DNA of 64,000 nt from Muribaculaceae bacterium (GCA_023665245.1 JAMPEH010000001.1:310001-374000), one strand, 5' to 3'. Shown: positions 53,730-62,229, counted from the stretch's first letter. A program made the numbers and translations. The notes: generated from the sequence alone by a model not told the origin.

Positions 53730-54536
53730 TTAACGCGTTATGTTAAATGCATGTTCAAATTTGCGTCGTGCAATGCTGGCGCGTTGCAACAGGTTCAACA
53801 TCGCTAAAACCTGAACCTTGGTCAGTTTTTGTTTTGTTAATTCTTCGTAAAAATCCAACAGTTCACGATATCGCGATATTGGGCACGATTGTATCATGCG
53901 TATCAAACTGAACGGCGTGTTGCTGATATTAATGCCGTCCAAGTCCAGTAAATACGATACGCGATTGTCATTTGATACTAAAATGTTTCCGGGATTTAAA
54001 TCATTATGGAACAGGTGCATTTTTCCGCTGCGCGATAATGCAAATATTGTTGCGATGGAAATGTGTGAAACAATCGGCGGTAATTCTGTTCGGGTGCGTT
54101 TTGAATAAATGTTGTAATAATACTTGTTTGATATGTCCGCCAATTCGCGTACATCAATCCTGGACATTTGATATTGTGCGCGTAATGCATCTTGGTATAC
54201 GGCGACAATGTCGTCATCGGTCATGCCGGCGATTATACGTTCTTGCAGTGTCGGGTCAGGACAATATTTATATTTTTCAAACAGTGTTTTCATATAGCAG
54301 TGCACGGTTGTGCGTGGCGCCGGCACATCGCACAGTGCCAACAGTTGACTGATTTTATGATTGCGTCTGATAAAATATTCGTCGGTAAATCTGTATACGT
54401 ATGTGTTGCGTGCAACATCGGCAAAGAATACATGTGCATTTTTGCCTGCGATTTTTGGTGTGCGAATATCACATGCATCTGCATCCACAGACTTGATTGC
54501 TGCATGGTAAAAATCCATACTGTGGGAATTTATCAT
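53730..54536 (-). CDS. Putative aminoglycoside-phosphotransferase/choline-kinase fold kinase (268 aa)
   Basis: The catalytic loop LFHNDLNPGNILVSNDNRVSYLLDLDGIN (about residues 175-203) has the H-x-D...N and following D-x-D of the APH/choline kinase superfamily. The N-terminal lobe shows YVYRFTDEYFIRRNHKISQLL, like the nucleotide-binding strand and helix. Substrate unknown; such kinases may act on sugars, choline-like head groups or lipopolysaccharide. It overlaps the upstream relative at 54533 by 4 bases, so the two are co-translated. Confidence 0.7.
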   Translation of the reverse strand: MINSHSMDFYHAAIKSVDADACDIRTPKIAGKNAHVFFADVARNTYVYRFTDEYFIRRNHKISQLLALCDVPAPRTTVHCYMKTLFEKYKYCPDPTLQERIIAGMTDDDIVAVYQDALRAQYQMSRIDVRELADISNKYYYNIYSKRTRTELPPIVSHISIATIFALSRSGKMHLFHNDLNPGNILVSNDNRVSYLLDLDGINISNTPFSLIRMIQSCPISRYRELLDFYEELTKQKLTKVQVLAMLNLLQRASIARRKFEHAFNITR

Positions 54537-55333
54537 TTGGTTTTTGTCCTGTACAGAATATTGCGACCAAAGTTTTGAACTGCAATAACCGCAGACAGGT
54601 GCAATCGATTAATATGTTGGCCCGTTGTTCGTTCGTATTCATCACACAATGATTTTGTATCCATGCCGATTAATTTTGCCTTGGCCAGCATAACACCCAG
54701 TGCATAGTTGCGGTTGCAGATACCGGCCTCGTCAATATCCAAGATGCCGGCAATTTCGCCGCGATTTGAAATAATAATGTTTTTTGGGGTCATACCATGA
54801 TGGTACAGGCCGGTGTTATTTCGGGGACCAATGTTCATTAATTGAACCGCACCCGACACCAGTCTGCCAAAGAACACGTTATTTGTTTTTTTTGTATCAC
54901 GATATGCAATTTGATGTGCGTGTCTTAATGTTCCGAAATTAACAGCGTCGCTATCAATTTGTGACATCTTTTCAAATATTTTTAATAACTGGGTATATAT
55001 GCCAACCAGTTCTGTGTGACTTATCCCATCACCAACGCATTCATACAGCGTTTGACCATTAATTGCGGGATATATCTCAAACCATTGATTATCAAATTGC
55101 ATGGCGATAATATTGGGGACGGGTATGCCTGCATCTCGCAAAGCCTGGGCAATACTGGCATTGCGTATGGCATAGTTTTGATCTGTAAACTTAAATGCAT
55201 ATGTGTCACCACCTGGTTCGCGGGCCAAAACTACATTTTGTTTTGCCCCAGGAACAGCCGGCGTCCAGATATAATTCGTACGGGGCAGGGTCTGGTAAAT
55301 AATCTCTTTATAAAAATGAAAATTATCTGTCAT
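54533..55333 (-). CDS. Kinase-like paralogue with a degenerate catalytic loop (266 aa)
   Basis: It is collinear with its neighbour at 53730 (same length, YAFKFTDQNYAIRNASIAQAL lobe). The catalytic loop reads LYHHGMTPKNIIISN...GILDIDEAGI: the Asp of H-x-D is Gly, while the Asn and the following D-x-D are retained. Loss of the catalytic Asp suggests a pseudokinase that may regulate the active partner, or a different chemistry. The two genes overlap and form a bicistronic unit. Confidence 0.65.
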   Translation of the reverse strand: MTDNFHFYKEIIYQTLPRTNYIWTPAVPGAKQNVVLAREPGGDTYAFKFTDQNYAIRNASIAQALRDAGIPVPNIIAMQFDNQWFEIYPAINGQTLYECVGDGISHTELVGIYTQLLKIFEKMSQIDSDAVNFGTLRHAHQIAYRDTKKTNNVFFGRLVSGAVQLMNIGPRNNTGLYHHGMTPKNIIISNRGEIAGILDIDEAGICNRNYALGVMLAKAKLIGMDTKSLCDEYERTTGQHINRLHLSAVIAVQNFGRNILYRTKTK

Positions 55334-55380
55334 AAAACAATTATAGACAATAAATATTTATTGTCAACAAGTATAATAGG

Positions 55381-56452
55381 TTATTCACGCACCAATGCGG
55401 CCAGCATAAAGTCATCCAAATCACCATCCAAAACCGCCCCAGAATCCGTTTTTTCAACGTTTGTGCGTACGTCTTTGACCAACTGATATGGATACAAAAC
55501 ATAGTTCCTGATTTGGCTGCCCCACTCAATTTTCTTTTGTGCGGCCTTGGCGGCGTCTTGTTCGGCGGCGCGTTTTTGCATTTCCAGTTCGTACAATTTA
55601 CTGCGCAGCATTTTCATCGCCATGTCTTTGTTTTGAATCTGGCTACGTTCGTTCTGACATGTGACGACAGTGTTTGTTGGAATATGCGTAATACGAACGG
55701 CACTGTCAGTCTTGTTAACATGCTGGCCGCCGGCACCCGATGCGCGATATGTATCAATACGCAGGTCTTTTTCATTTATTTCAATTTCGATTGTGTCATC
55801 AATATCTGGCCATACATCCACAGATGCGAAACTGGTCTGGCGTTTGCCATTGGCATTAAACGGCGATATGCGAACCAAACGATGAACCCCGATTTCGTTT
55901 TTCAGCCATCCGTATGCACGGTCGCCAGATATACGATATGTGATATTTTTAATGCCGGCAGTGTCACCTTCGTGTTCTTCGATTATTTCACAGGCAAACC
56001 CGTGACGTTCGGCCCAGCGTGCATACATGCGTGATAACATTTGTGCCCAATCTTGTGCCTCGGTCCCGCCGGCGCCGGCCTGGATAAACAAAAATGCACC
56101 GTTGTTATCGGCCGGTTCCCGGAACAGGGTGATAAATTTTGCACGATGCGCCTGGTCAGCCAACGTTTCAATCGCCGCGATAACATCAGTGTCTTCGGGT
56201 GCAATCTGGTATAATTCATTTAAATTTTCATATTCAGATTCCAACGCCGTCAATTCGGTCAATGATTTTTCTAAATTTGACTTCTTTTGCAGCAATAAAC
56301 GGGCATTATCAGGATTGTCCCATAAATCCGGGGCATTAACCTGGTTATTTAGACTGTCTATTTGTGATTTTAATTTGTCTGGGTCAAAGAAACCCCCTGA
56401 CGGCAGAAATGTCGTCTGAAATTTGTGATAAAACGTCGTTCAGCATAATCAT
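55381..56452 (-). CDS. prfB: Peptide chain release factor 2 with programmed +1 frameshift
   Basis: RF2 releases peptides at UGA and UAA. The main frame (55381 up to 56385) carries the RF2 codon-recognition tripeptide SPF (RISPFNANGKRQTS) and the catalytic GGQ (SGAGGQHVNKT). A short first frame starts at the ATG at 56452 (56446 is an alternative). It runs MIMLNDVLSQ...AVRGFL to an in-frame TGA at 56384-56386; reading shifts +1 there to continue LDPDKLKSQ. TTGATT, 16 bp, TATTAT lies just upstream, so the leader is very short. Confidence 0.93.
56384..56398 (-). promoter_or_regulatory. prfB programmed frameshift site
   Basis: AGGGGG (56393-56398) acts as internal Shine-Dalgarno, then TTT, CTT (56387-56389) and TGA followed by C. 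This is the classical autoregulatory site at which low RF2 favours the +1 shift. Confidence 0.92.
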
Positions 56453-56554
56453 GCCATAAATAATACCAACTTATTTCAATAAATCAATGCGATTTATAAA
56501 TTGCCTTTTACGTGATAATGTGTTAAAATTCACCATAACGAGAGGGATTAATCC

Positions 56555-57730
56555 ATGAAACATTTATTTGCAGGTATCGCATTGGCTGGTGTATTTTGTT
56601 GTGCTGGGGCATATGCAACAACGGCGACAAATCGCGGAAATCAGGGGCTGGCGAACGCATATAAACAAAATCAGAAAAACACATATTATATGGTTCAGTA
56701 TCCTGATGTTGATACCGCATGTCGGGAAAAGATTTTTAATTGTCTGACAGATTATTGTGGCGACGTCACGGTTGTCGCAGGCCAGCGTTCTGGTCGTTGC
56801 CAGTATGCGACAGAAAGTGAATTGTACAACTACACATTATTATGCCTGCAAAAGGATACATCTGTATTATTACCACAGTATAATTCAAATTACCGCACCA
56901 GTGGTTCTGGGATGAACACTGCGGCGCGTCTGTGCCCGTCATATGTTCAGCAAGAATTAATGTCGTATTTGTCTATGTCCAATATGGCAGAACAGTTAAG
57001 CAAATCTCACTCTGACCTGTGTCTGAAACGACGTCAAGAATTAGAGGCTGCTATGGCATGCCATTCGGTCGCGTTGGCATATGGAAACGAAACGTCCAGC
57101 ATGCTGACAACGCAACTAACCGATTATTGTGGTGCGGGTGTCCCGGGCGGTTCTGCAGAAATGGTGACGCGTTTTTCCAATGCAGGTAATGTTGGCGCAA
57201 ATATTTGGGGATGGGCTGAAAAAATCGTCAGTCTGGACATGAATAACAAGGGCGCAGATTGGCAGGCGGCGGTGGATGCCGTTTTGGCCGGATATACAAA
57301 CCGTATGAATTTGGCCTGTGGTGACAATATGCAATTGAATACTGTATCGCACACATCCGGCACATCCCAGCCATCGGCGTTGCAAACCGCGGCGGCATTG
57401 GCGGTTGGTGTTGCATTCCCAACAACTGATCAAAAGATTGAAAACCCATATGAAACATGGTCGGTTTATCAGGAAATAACCAGTCGTTCTGAATTATGGG
57501 ATGCCGATACCGCGCGTCAGGTTGTGATGGCAGGATTATCAAATTCATCACTGACGCAAAATGCATTTTTAACCAGTGCGCAAATGGATGACATGCAAAC
57601 CGCATACAAACGCGGCACCAAAGTATTTATCATCCGCGACAGTGCGCGTTGCTATATCGTGCCGGTATCAGAAATGACCGATAGTGAAAAATCACTGGTT
57701 TCACAATCATTTGCAAATTGTTTGAAATAA
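56555..57730 (+). CDS. Secreted protein of unknown function (391 aa)
   Basis: A signal peptide (MKHLFAGIALAGVFCCAGAYA) precedes a soluble, moderately Cys-rich protein. Paired Cys occur as REKIFNCLTDYCGDV and LCLQKDT, and one near the C-terminus (ARCYIVPVSEM, FANCLK). GAGAGGG precedes the ATG. It lacks the family C-terminal motif and the structured leader, so it is not grouped with the other Cys-rich proteins. It may be a periplasmic or surface protein; no family recognised. Confidence 0.7.
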   Translation: MKHLFAGIALAGVFCCAGAYATTATNRGNQGLANAYKQNQKNTYYMVQYPDVDTACREKIFNCLTDYCGDVTVVAGQRSGRCQYATESELYNYTLLCLQKDTSVLLPQYNSNYRTSGSGMNTAARLCPSYVQQELMSYLSMSNMAEQLSKSHSDLCLKRRQELEAAMACHSVALAYGNETSSMLTTQLTDYCGAGVPGGSAEMVTRFSNAGNVGANIWGWAEKIVSLDMNNKGADWQAAVDAVLAGYTNRMNLACGDNMQLNTVSHTSGTSQPSALQTAAALAVGVAFPTTDQKIENPYETWSVYQEITSRSELWDADTARQVVMAGLSNSSLTQNAFLTSAQMDDMQTAYKRGTKVFIIRDSARCYIVPVSEMTDSEKSLVSQSFANCLK

Positions 57731-57731
57731 T

Positions 57732-57758
57732 AAATCCGCCAAATGGCGGATTTATTTT
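57732..57758. terminator. Bidirectional terminator between convergent genes
   Basis: AAATCCGCC (57732-57740) pairs with GGCGGATTT (57745-57753) around AAAT, with A/T-rich flanks on both sides. Confidence 0.85.
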
Positions 57759-58638
57759 ACCAATCTAGGTATGTTGTACCGATATTTATTCCAAACAGAT
57801 AATATCGTATTTTGTTATAAAAAATATCCTTTTTAGCAATTGTTATATTGAACATCTTGAATGTATTTGTATGCACTGGCCATTCATCGTGTGACATTAA
57901 TGTTGTGGCGTTATGCTTAAACAAGAATTCTTGATATTTTTTACCGGCTGCGATGGCTGCAGGCGTATTGTTTCTTTCGTTAATTTTGCTTCTGGATTTG
58001 CCCAGTGCGGTGTCTGTGTCTACCACGTTGTAAATTGCGCTGGGGACAGTGGCAACACTGGTTGCCAAAATGATGGCAGGTTTTGTAAAGTAAACATCTT
58101 GATCACCGAAAATCGCAGATTCGTATCTCAGATTGTTTTGTTTCAAAAACGATTTTTTATACATGTACCGCCATGCAGGATTTAGACGATTTGCCCGAGT
58201 TTTATGAATTTTATCTGATAATTCTGTACAGATTTCAATGGATGCAAATTTTGGAAAGTTGTATTGTGGCTGATTAACCTCGCTGCACATAATATCTGCA
58301 TCGGTCAGTACGGCTGCGTTTATCATCTTTTCAAAATAATCTAAATTCACCCAGTCATCATGATCATGAAAATGAATATATTGTCCGCATGATGCATCCA
58401 TTCCAGTATTCATCGCGACAGATGGGCCAGAATTCTGTTGGGTTATAATCTGAATACGACTGTCAATTTTTGCATATTCTTTGCAAATGTCGACGCATTT
58501 GTCCGTACTGCCGTCATCGACAATTATTATTTCAATATTTTTATATGTTTGATGTACCAAATGTGTCAGACATTTGGATATAAACTTTTCCGCATTGTAC
58601 ATTGGTATGATTACTGAAATTAATGGTGATTGTGACAT
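57757..58638 (-). CDS. Family 2 glycosyltransferase controlled by a structured leader (293 aa)
   Basis: PLISVIIPMYNAEKFISKCL and IEIIIVDDGSTDKCVDIC are the GT2 N-terminal motifs, and HFHDHDDWVN (about residue 90) is the DxD region. It is about 60 residues shorter than the glycosyltransferase at 6304 and not closely related. Uniquely in this window, a non-Cys-rich enzyme gene follows a type C leader. Its AGGAG ribosome binding site lies inside the terminator-like hairpin, 6 bases before the ATG. Substrate unknown; surface glycan synthesis is likely. Confidence 0.87.
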   Translation of the reverse strand: MSQSPLISVIIPMYNAEKFISKCLTHLVHQTYKNIEIIIVDDGSTDKCVDICKEYAKIDSRIQIITQQNSGPSVAMNTGMDASCGQYIHFHDHDDWVNLDYFEKMINAAVLTDADIMCSEVNQPQYNFPKFASIEICTELSDKIHKTRANRLNPAWRYMYKKSFLKQNNLRYESAIFGDQDVYFTKPAIILATSVATVPSAIYNVVDTDTALGKSRSKINERNNTPAAIAAGKKYQEFLFKHNATTLMSHDEWPVHTNTFKMFNITIAKKDIFYNKIRYYLFGINIGTTYLDW

Positions 58639-58844
58639 AAAAAACTCCTGTTCTGTAAACCAGATTAGGAGTCGGGAAGTTCGATAAGTCAGATAACTTT
58701 GACCCTGTGGTTTTTAGACGCGCAAAAAAATGCGCATCCTGTTGTATGGCCACAACTTCCCGACTATTAATGTCGGGATAGTTAGTCAAAACACTTTTGT
58801 GTCAGTTATCTGGGTTATCGACGCCCAACTACTAACTGTGATTG
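58639..58844 (-). promoter_or_regulatory. Structured 5' leader RNA, type C, copy 9, with ribosome binding site inside the final hairpin
   Basis: Minus strand. The P1 loop UCGAUAA (58815-58821) matches UUAUCGA (58681-58687), a compensating change from UCGAAAA/UUUUCGA. P2 pairs CAGAUAACU/AGUUAUCUG, the longest P2. The strand AGUCGGGAAGUU pairs perfectly over 12 bases with AACUUCCCGACU, or with CCCGACA upstream. The final hairpin ACUCCU (58667-58672) pairs with AGGAGU (58644-58649), then U6 and the AUG at 58638: one structure could act both as terminator and as ribosome-site lock. P0 is weak here and the promoter unclear. Confidence 0.85.
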
Positions 58845-58935
58845 CGTTGCAAGAACATAAATTCCTGCAAACAGTGTGATTGTAAATTATTTTTTATTAT
58901 AAATCAATATTTTAGGTTTTAGGTCTCAAACACAC

Positions 58936-58964
58936 TTGAAACATAACACCGTTTTTGATAAAAT
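58936..58964 (+). promoter_or_regulatory. Promoter giving a near-leaderless amidase mRNA
   Basis: TTGAAA (58936-58941), 17 bp, TAAAAT (58959-58964). Transcription would begin about 2-3 bases before the ATG at 58973, with no ribosome binding site. Confidence 0.65.
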
Positions 58965-58972
58965 ATGTATCA

Positions 58973-60142
58973 ATGAAAAATATAAAAATAACACGTCGCA
59001 ATCTTTTAAAAATCGCAGGTTTTGGCACGGCGGCCATCGCATTGTTGCCACGTGTGGCATTTGCGGCACGCAATTCATTGCAATCAATTCGCACCGGGGT
59101 TCAACCCGGCAATAAAACGCGCCTGGTAATCGAAACATCGGCACGACCGTCATACTCGTTATCATATCCTGCGGGCCAATTGATTGTTAGCCTGTCTAAC
59201 ACCGCGGCGAACACGTCACTCAGCCCGAAATTGGCATCCGGCACGTTGGCCAAATCTGTCACCCAGGCACAATCTGGCGACCAATTGCAAATCATTGTTG
59301 ATTTACGCCAGTCTATTGCAAATATCCCGAAATCAAACATTATGATATTGGAACCAAACGGTGATAATGATTATCGTTTGGTGTTGGATTTTGTCGCCGG
59401 ACAAAATGCCACCGCAACCCAGAATACAACGGCAAATACGATTGCGGCGGCAACGACATCTGCAAAAAAATACGTAATTGTTATTGATGCCGGCCACGGG
59501 GGCAAGGATCCGGGATGCATCGGCAAAAATGGAACCAAGGAAAAGACGGTTGTTCTGGCAACTGCAAAAAAGTTAAAGGCCAAACTGGATTCTGCGGGAT
59601 TTACAACATATATGACGCGCAGCGATGACCGCTACCTAAAATTGGCCGAGCGTGCGGAAATAGCCGAAAAACGCAAGGCTGACTTGTTCTTGTCGCTGCA
59701 TGCGAACGCGAACCCCAGCCGCGCAATGAAGGGTTTTTCGATTTACACCCTGTCGGAAAAGGCGTCTGACGAAGAGGCAAAAAAACTGGCGGAATCTGAA
59801 AACGCCGCCGACAGAATAGGGGTCGAAGGTTTTTCGGAGTTTGAGGCAAATATCCGCAGCGCCCTGTCATCATTACAACAGCACGCAATTGCAGAAATGA
59901 GTGAAGAATACGCCAACGGCTGCTCGCGAACATTTCGCAGTGCCAAGATAGAGGCACAACCAGGCCCGGGCGTCCGTCATGCGCCATTTGCAGTATTGCG
60001 TTCGGCGGTGCCGGGTGCATTGATTGAATTGGGACACCTGTCTAATGCGGCCGAAGAAAAATTATTAGCCAGTGCATCCCACCAAGACAAACTGGTAAAC
60101 GCGATTGTAAAATCTATCAAAAACTATAATTTTGATGTTTAA
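58973..60142 (+). CDS. amiC: N-acetylmuramoyl-L-alanine amidase, AmiC-like
   Basis: A twin-arginine signal (TRRNLLKIAGFGTAAIALLPRVAFA) directs Tat export. An N-terminal AMIN-like domain (TRLVIETSARPSYSLSYPAG) covers residues about 40-150, and a low-complexity Thr/Ala linker follows. The amidase 3 domain starts at VIVIDAGHGGKDPGCIG (zinc His), with LFLSLHANANP (zinc His) and ALIELGHLSN (catalytic Glu). It cleaves peptidoglycan side chains at the septum. I start at 58973 rather than six codons earlier because the Tat signal and promoter position favour it. Confidence 0.92.
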   Translation: MKNIKITRRNLLKIAGFGTAAIALLPRVAFAARNSLQSIRTGVQPGNKTRLVIETSARPSYSLSYPAGQLIVSLSNTAANTSLSPKLASGTLAKSVTQAQSGDQLQIIVDLRQSIANIPKSNIMILEPNGDNDYRLVLDFVAGQNATATQNTTANTIAAATTSAKKYVIVIDAGHGGKDPGCIGKNGTKEKTVVLATAKKLKAKLDSAGFTTYMTRSDDRYLKLAERAEIAEKRKADLFLSLHANANPSRAMKGFSIYTLSEKASDEEAKKLAESENAADRIGVEGFSEFEANIRSALSSLQQHAIAEMSEEYANGCSRTFRSAKIEAQPGPGVRHAPFAVLRSAVPGALIELGHLSNAAEEKLLASASHQDKLVNAIVKSIKNYNFDV

Positions 60143-60175
60143 AAATACCGCGAAATATTTCGCGGTATTTTTTTT
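60143..60175 (+). terminator. Intrinsic terminator of amiC
   Basis: AAATACCGCG (60143-60152) pairs with CGCGGTATTT (60161-60170), followed by a T-run; it also fits the convergent small gene. Confidence 0.88.
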
Positions 60176-60347
60176 ACTTATCAATATGCAGTGTGCCACC
60201 CTTGCCAGATTTTAAGATTTGCAACATTTTTATTCTGGCATCAATCCCCGGAACTTGTGCATCCCCAACAACAGGTTTGCGGGCTTCTAATTTCTCTATA
60301 ACTGTGTCTATTAATTGAATCAGTTCATCGTTCATTATGCGTTCCAT
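60174..60347 (-). CDS. Small protein (57 aa), second gene of a two-gene operon
   Basis: The ATG at 60345-60347 has a strong AGGAGGAAT site 5-10 bases upstream. The product (MERIMNDELIQLIDTVIEKL... ending GTLHIDK) has an amphipathic N-terminal helix and a Lys/Gly-rich end, and no membrane span. It begins 14 bases after the stop of the preceding small gene and shares its promoter. Unknown function. Confidence 0.65.
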   Translation of the reverse strand: MERIMNDELIQLIDTVIEKLEARKPVVGDAQVPGIDARIKMLQILKSGKGGTLHIDK

Positions 60348-60361
60348 AATATTCCTCCTAG

Positions 60362-60632
60362 TTATCGGATTGATTGTCTTTGATTAATCCTTAATTGATT
60401 TTGCAACAGGTTTATTTTGCGTGATGGATATTTTGTTTTTAAGTCCATTAAATCGGGCCATATTCTTACGCAGTCGCCGGTTTCATCAATATCTATTATG
60501 CAAACTGCGTCCTCTGGTATAATTAATTCTTCTTGCTCTTCATCATCAGATGCGAATTTATATTTTGTTGATGGTTTTGTTTTGAAATAATATAACAACA
60601 TTGGTTTGCTTTTTTTGTGCAATAGATTTCAT
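60362..60632 (-). pseudogene. Small acidic protein gene with a frameshift at an A7 run near its start
   Basis: AAAGGAG (60641-60647) and ATG (60630-60632) open a frame MKSIAQKKQTN... that stops after 24 codons. Removing one A from the run AAAAAAA (60610-60616 as T on the plus strand) joins it to the long frame KPMLLYYFKTKPSTKYKF...DDEEQEELIIPED...IDIDETGDC, ending QSIR. So the intact protein would be about 89 aa. It is either a frameshift, transcriptional slippage on A7, or a real internal start at the later ATG (MLLYYF). Confidence 0.6.
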
Positions 60633-60679
60633 TTTTTGTACTCCTTTGAGTTTAGCTGATAAAACCTATATGCTATTTA

Positions 60680-60707
60680 ATTATATTCATGTGTAAGGGC
60701 GTGTCAA
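60680..60707 (-). promoter_or_regulatory. Promoter of the small two-gene operon
   Basis: On the minus strand TTGACA (60702-60707), 16 bp, TATAAT (60680-60685): perfect consensus in both boxes. Confidence 0.8.
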
Positions 60708-60716
60708 GGGCTAAAC

Positions 60717-60738
60717 AATGCCACCGTTTGGTGGCATT
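60717..60738 (-). terminator. Intrinsic terminator of the Cys-rich remnant
   Basis: AATGCCACC pairs with GGTGGCATT around a 4-base loop, just after the stop of the remnant at 60742. Confidence 0.7.
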
Positions 60739-60741
60739 ATT

Positions 60742-60831
60742 CTAATTTTTATAAAAACATTCGCCATCACTAATACCATATCCATCGATATAACAACATG
60801 TGATATTATATCCGCCATAAATTAACCCGCC
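60742..60831 (-). pseudogene. 3' remnant of a Cys-rich secreted protein gene
   Basis: The minus strand has an open frame ending YGGYNITCCYIDGYGISDGE-CFYKN then TAG. This fits the family C-terminal pattern Cys-Tyr ... Asp/Gly ... Cys-x-Tyr at the end, and is followed by a terminator as in intact members. No start, signal peptide or leader is present; upstream is the trailer of tRNA-Ser(GCT). It is probably a truncated relic left by rearrangement beside the tRNA. Confidence 0.5.
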
Positions 60832-60849
60832 ACAAGGGCGGGGAATATC

Positions 60850-60938
60850 TGGCGGAGCGTATAGGACTCGAACCTATGGACCGCTATAACACGGTCACGG
60901 ATTAGCAATCCGCTGCATTACCACTCTGCCAACGCTCC
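60850..60938 (-). tRNA. tRNA-Ser (anticodon GCT)
   Basis: An 89-nt class II tRNA has acceptor stem GGAGCGT/ACGCTCC, anticodon loop TTGCTAA, a long variable arm (ACCG...CGGT), T-arm AGGTTCGAGTCCT and an encoded CCA. Its trailer (CCCGCC/GGCGGG hairpin, TTAATTTATGGCGG) is nearly identical to that of tRNA-Ser(GGA). Confidence 0.95.
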
Positions 60939-61053
60939 GGATTCATGTGGTTGCAGGTGGCATTATAACGATTTCGCAAAATAATTGCAAGTGTGAAAAA
61001 TATCAAAATTTATTTTTGTTGTTAAACCCGGTGAATATGATATACTGGGAATT

Positions 61054-61280
61054 GAATCCATTGGAATTTGGGTTCGGGGCTGTAGTAAGCCTATATTTGT
61101 GCGGTGCGAAAGCATCGTTATATATCTTATACCGGTGCTTTTTGCATCGTTAAATCCCTGACATCGGTCGGGGAGCTGATGGTTATAAAATACGGACAAA
61201 CCGAAAGACCACAGAGTCATTCACAAATATGATTTACTAACTCCCCGGCCGTCAATTTCATTGGCGGTTCTGTTTTTATT
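61054..61280 (+). promoter_or_regulatory. Structured 5' leader RNA, type B, copy 10
   Basis: Promoter TTGTTA (61019-61024), 16 bp, TATACT (61041-61046) starts at about 61053. P0 is GAATCC/GGGTTC. P1 is GGCT...AGCC with loop TAGTAA (61083-61088), matching TTACTA (61234-61239). P2 pairs ATATTTGTG/CACAAATAT. A CGGTGC/GCATCG hairpin follows. TCCCTGAC and CTCCCCGGCC both complement GGTCGGGGAG. The inner arm TGGTTATAAAATACGG...CCGAAAGACCA shares its core with type C. Terminator CCGTCA...TGGCGG with a T-rich tail. Confidence 0.87.
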
Positions 61281-61302
61281 ACATGAACGGTAGGGGATAT
61301 TT

Positions 61303-62229
61303 ATGCGCATATTTTTTATCTGCATCATGGTATTTACCTGTGCTATCGCATATGCTGATTGCGGTTCGGGTATGTATGCCAACGAATTTGGCGAATGTGC
61401 GCAATGCCCAGATAGCACGCACCGTATTGAAGCAGTCGGCGCCATACGCGAATGTGGCCCAGTACTGCGTTTTGACAATGCTGAATATAAATTACAATTT
61501 ACCCAGATGAAATACACATCGCCCACAATGTGTATTGAATACAACGGCAGTACATATTATGCAGGACTGACAAACGAAACAATGGACGCCGGTCCTGGTC
61601 TGCATGCTATGTTTCAAAATACAGAATACGTGACACAAAATCCAGACAAACTGCGTCCATACATGCGGCGTCTGGAATACATCCAGGCAACCGGCACGCA
61701 ATATATCGACACCGGATATTATGTACAATATGGTATTCCTGCCAGTGTCACAATGGTAATCAGTGATGCCATATCCAACGATTCAAACCGCGAATGGAAT
61801 TGGACAGGCGCAAATGCGTTATTGCAGTTGCGTATTATGAAAAACGGATACGACACAACATTATCACAAAGGGGTTCCGAACCCGTCCCATTTGGTGGCG
61901 GCAAAGACAAATTAACCGAATATTTTGACGGGCGTTATACATACCTGGATATAAACGACGCAAAAACAGTTCAAACCCAGGATTGGATAACATACAAGGA
62001 CTATGGCCGGGTTCAATATGGGATTTTTGTACTGGGGTACCCGTCATGGTTTGCCAACACATCACTGATGAAATTATATTCATTGCAATTGACAATTAAT
62101 AACATACTGGTGCGCGATTATGTCCCGGTTTTGGATTGGGATGGGCGGCCCGCACTGTATGATTTTATCAGCAACAAATTATTTTATAATATTGGCAGTG
62201 GTGAATTCCTGTACGGTGAAATTAAATAG
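61303..62229 (+). CDS. Secreted LamG-like domain protein (308 aa)
   Basis: A signal peptide (MRIFFICIMVFTCAIAYA) is followed by a short Cys module (CGSGMYANEFGECAQCPDST). From about residue 120 there is a LamG/concanavalin-like domain: RLEYIQATGTQYIDTGYYV at its start and PVLDWDGRPALYDFISNKLFYN...GEFLYG at its end. Such domains bind sugars or proteins. AGGGGA lies before the ATG, complementary to TCCCC in the type B leader upstream. It lacks the Cys-Tyr C-terminal motif. Confidence 0.8.
   Translation: MRIFFICIMVFTCAIAYADCGSGMYANEFGECAQCPDSTHRIEAVGAIRECGPVLRFDNAEYKLQFTQMKYTSPTMCIEYNGSTYYAGLTNETMDAGPGLHAMFQNTEYVTQNPDKLRPYMRRLEYIQATGTQYIDTGYYVQYGIPASVTMVISDAISNDSNREWNWTGANALLQLRIMKNGYDTTLSQRGSEPVPFGGGKDKLTEYFDGRYTYLDINDAKTVQTQDWITYKDYGRVQYGIFVLGYPSWFANTSLMKLYSLQLTINNILVRDYVPVLDWDGRPALYDFISNKLFYNIGSGEFLYGEIK

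Noticed and set aside
53433..53807. Plus-strand reading frame across tRNA-Arg
   Set aside because: It runs through a terminator and antisense to the tRNA, without a ribosome binding site, so it is chance.
61054..61280. Leader copies considered as T-box, cobalamin or c-di-GMP riboswitches or as HDV/hammerhead ribozymes
   Set aside because: The T-box AGGGUGGNACCGCG element, B12 box and GEMM core are not present, and no ribozyme catalytic core fits. A model search is still needed to exclude rare classes.
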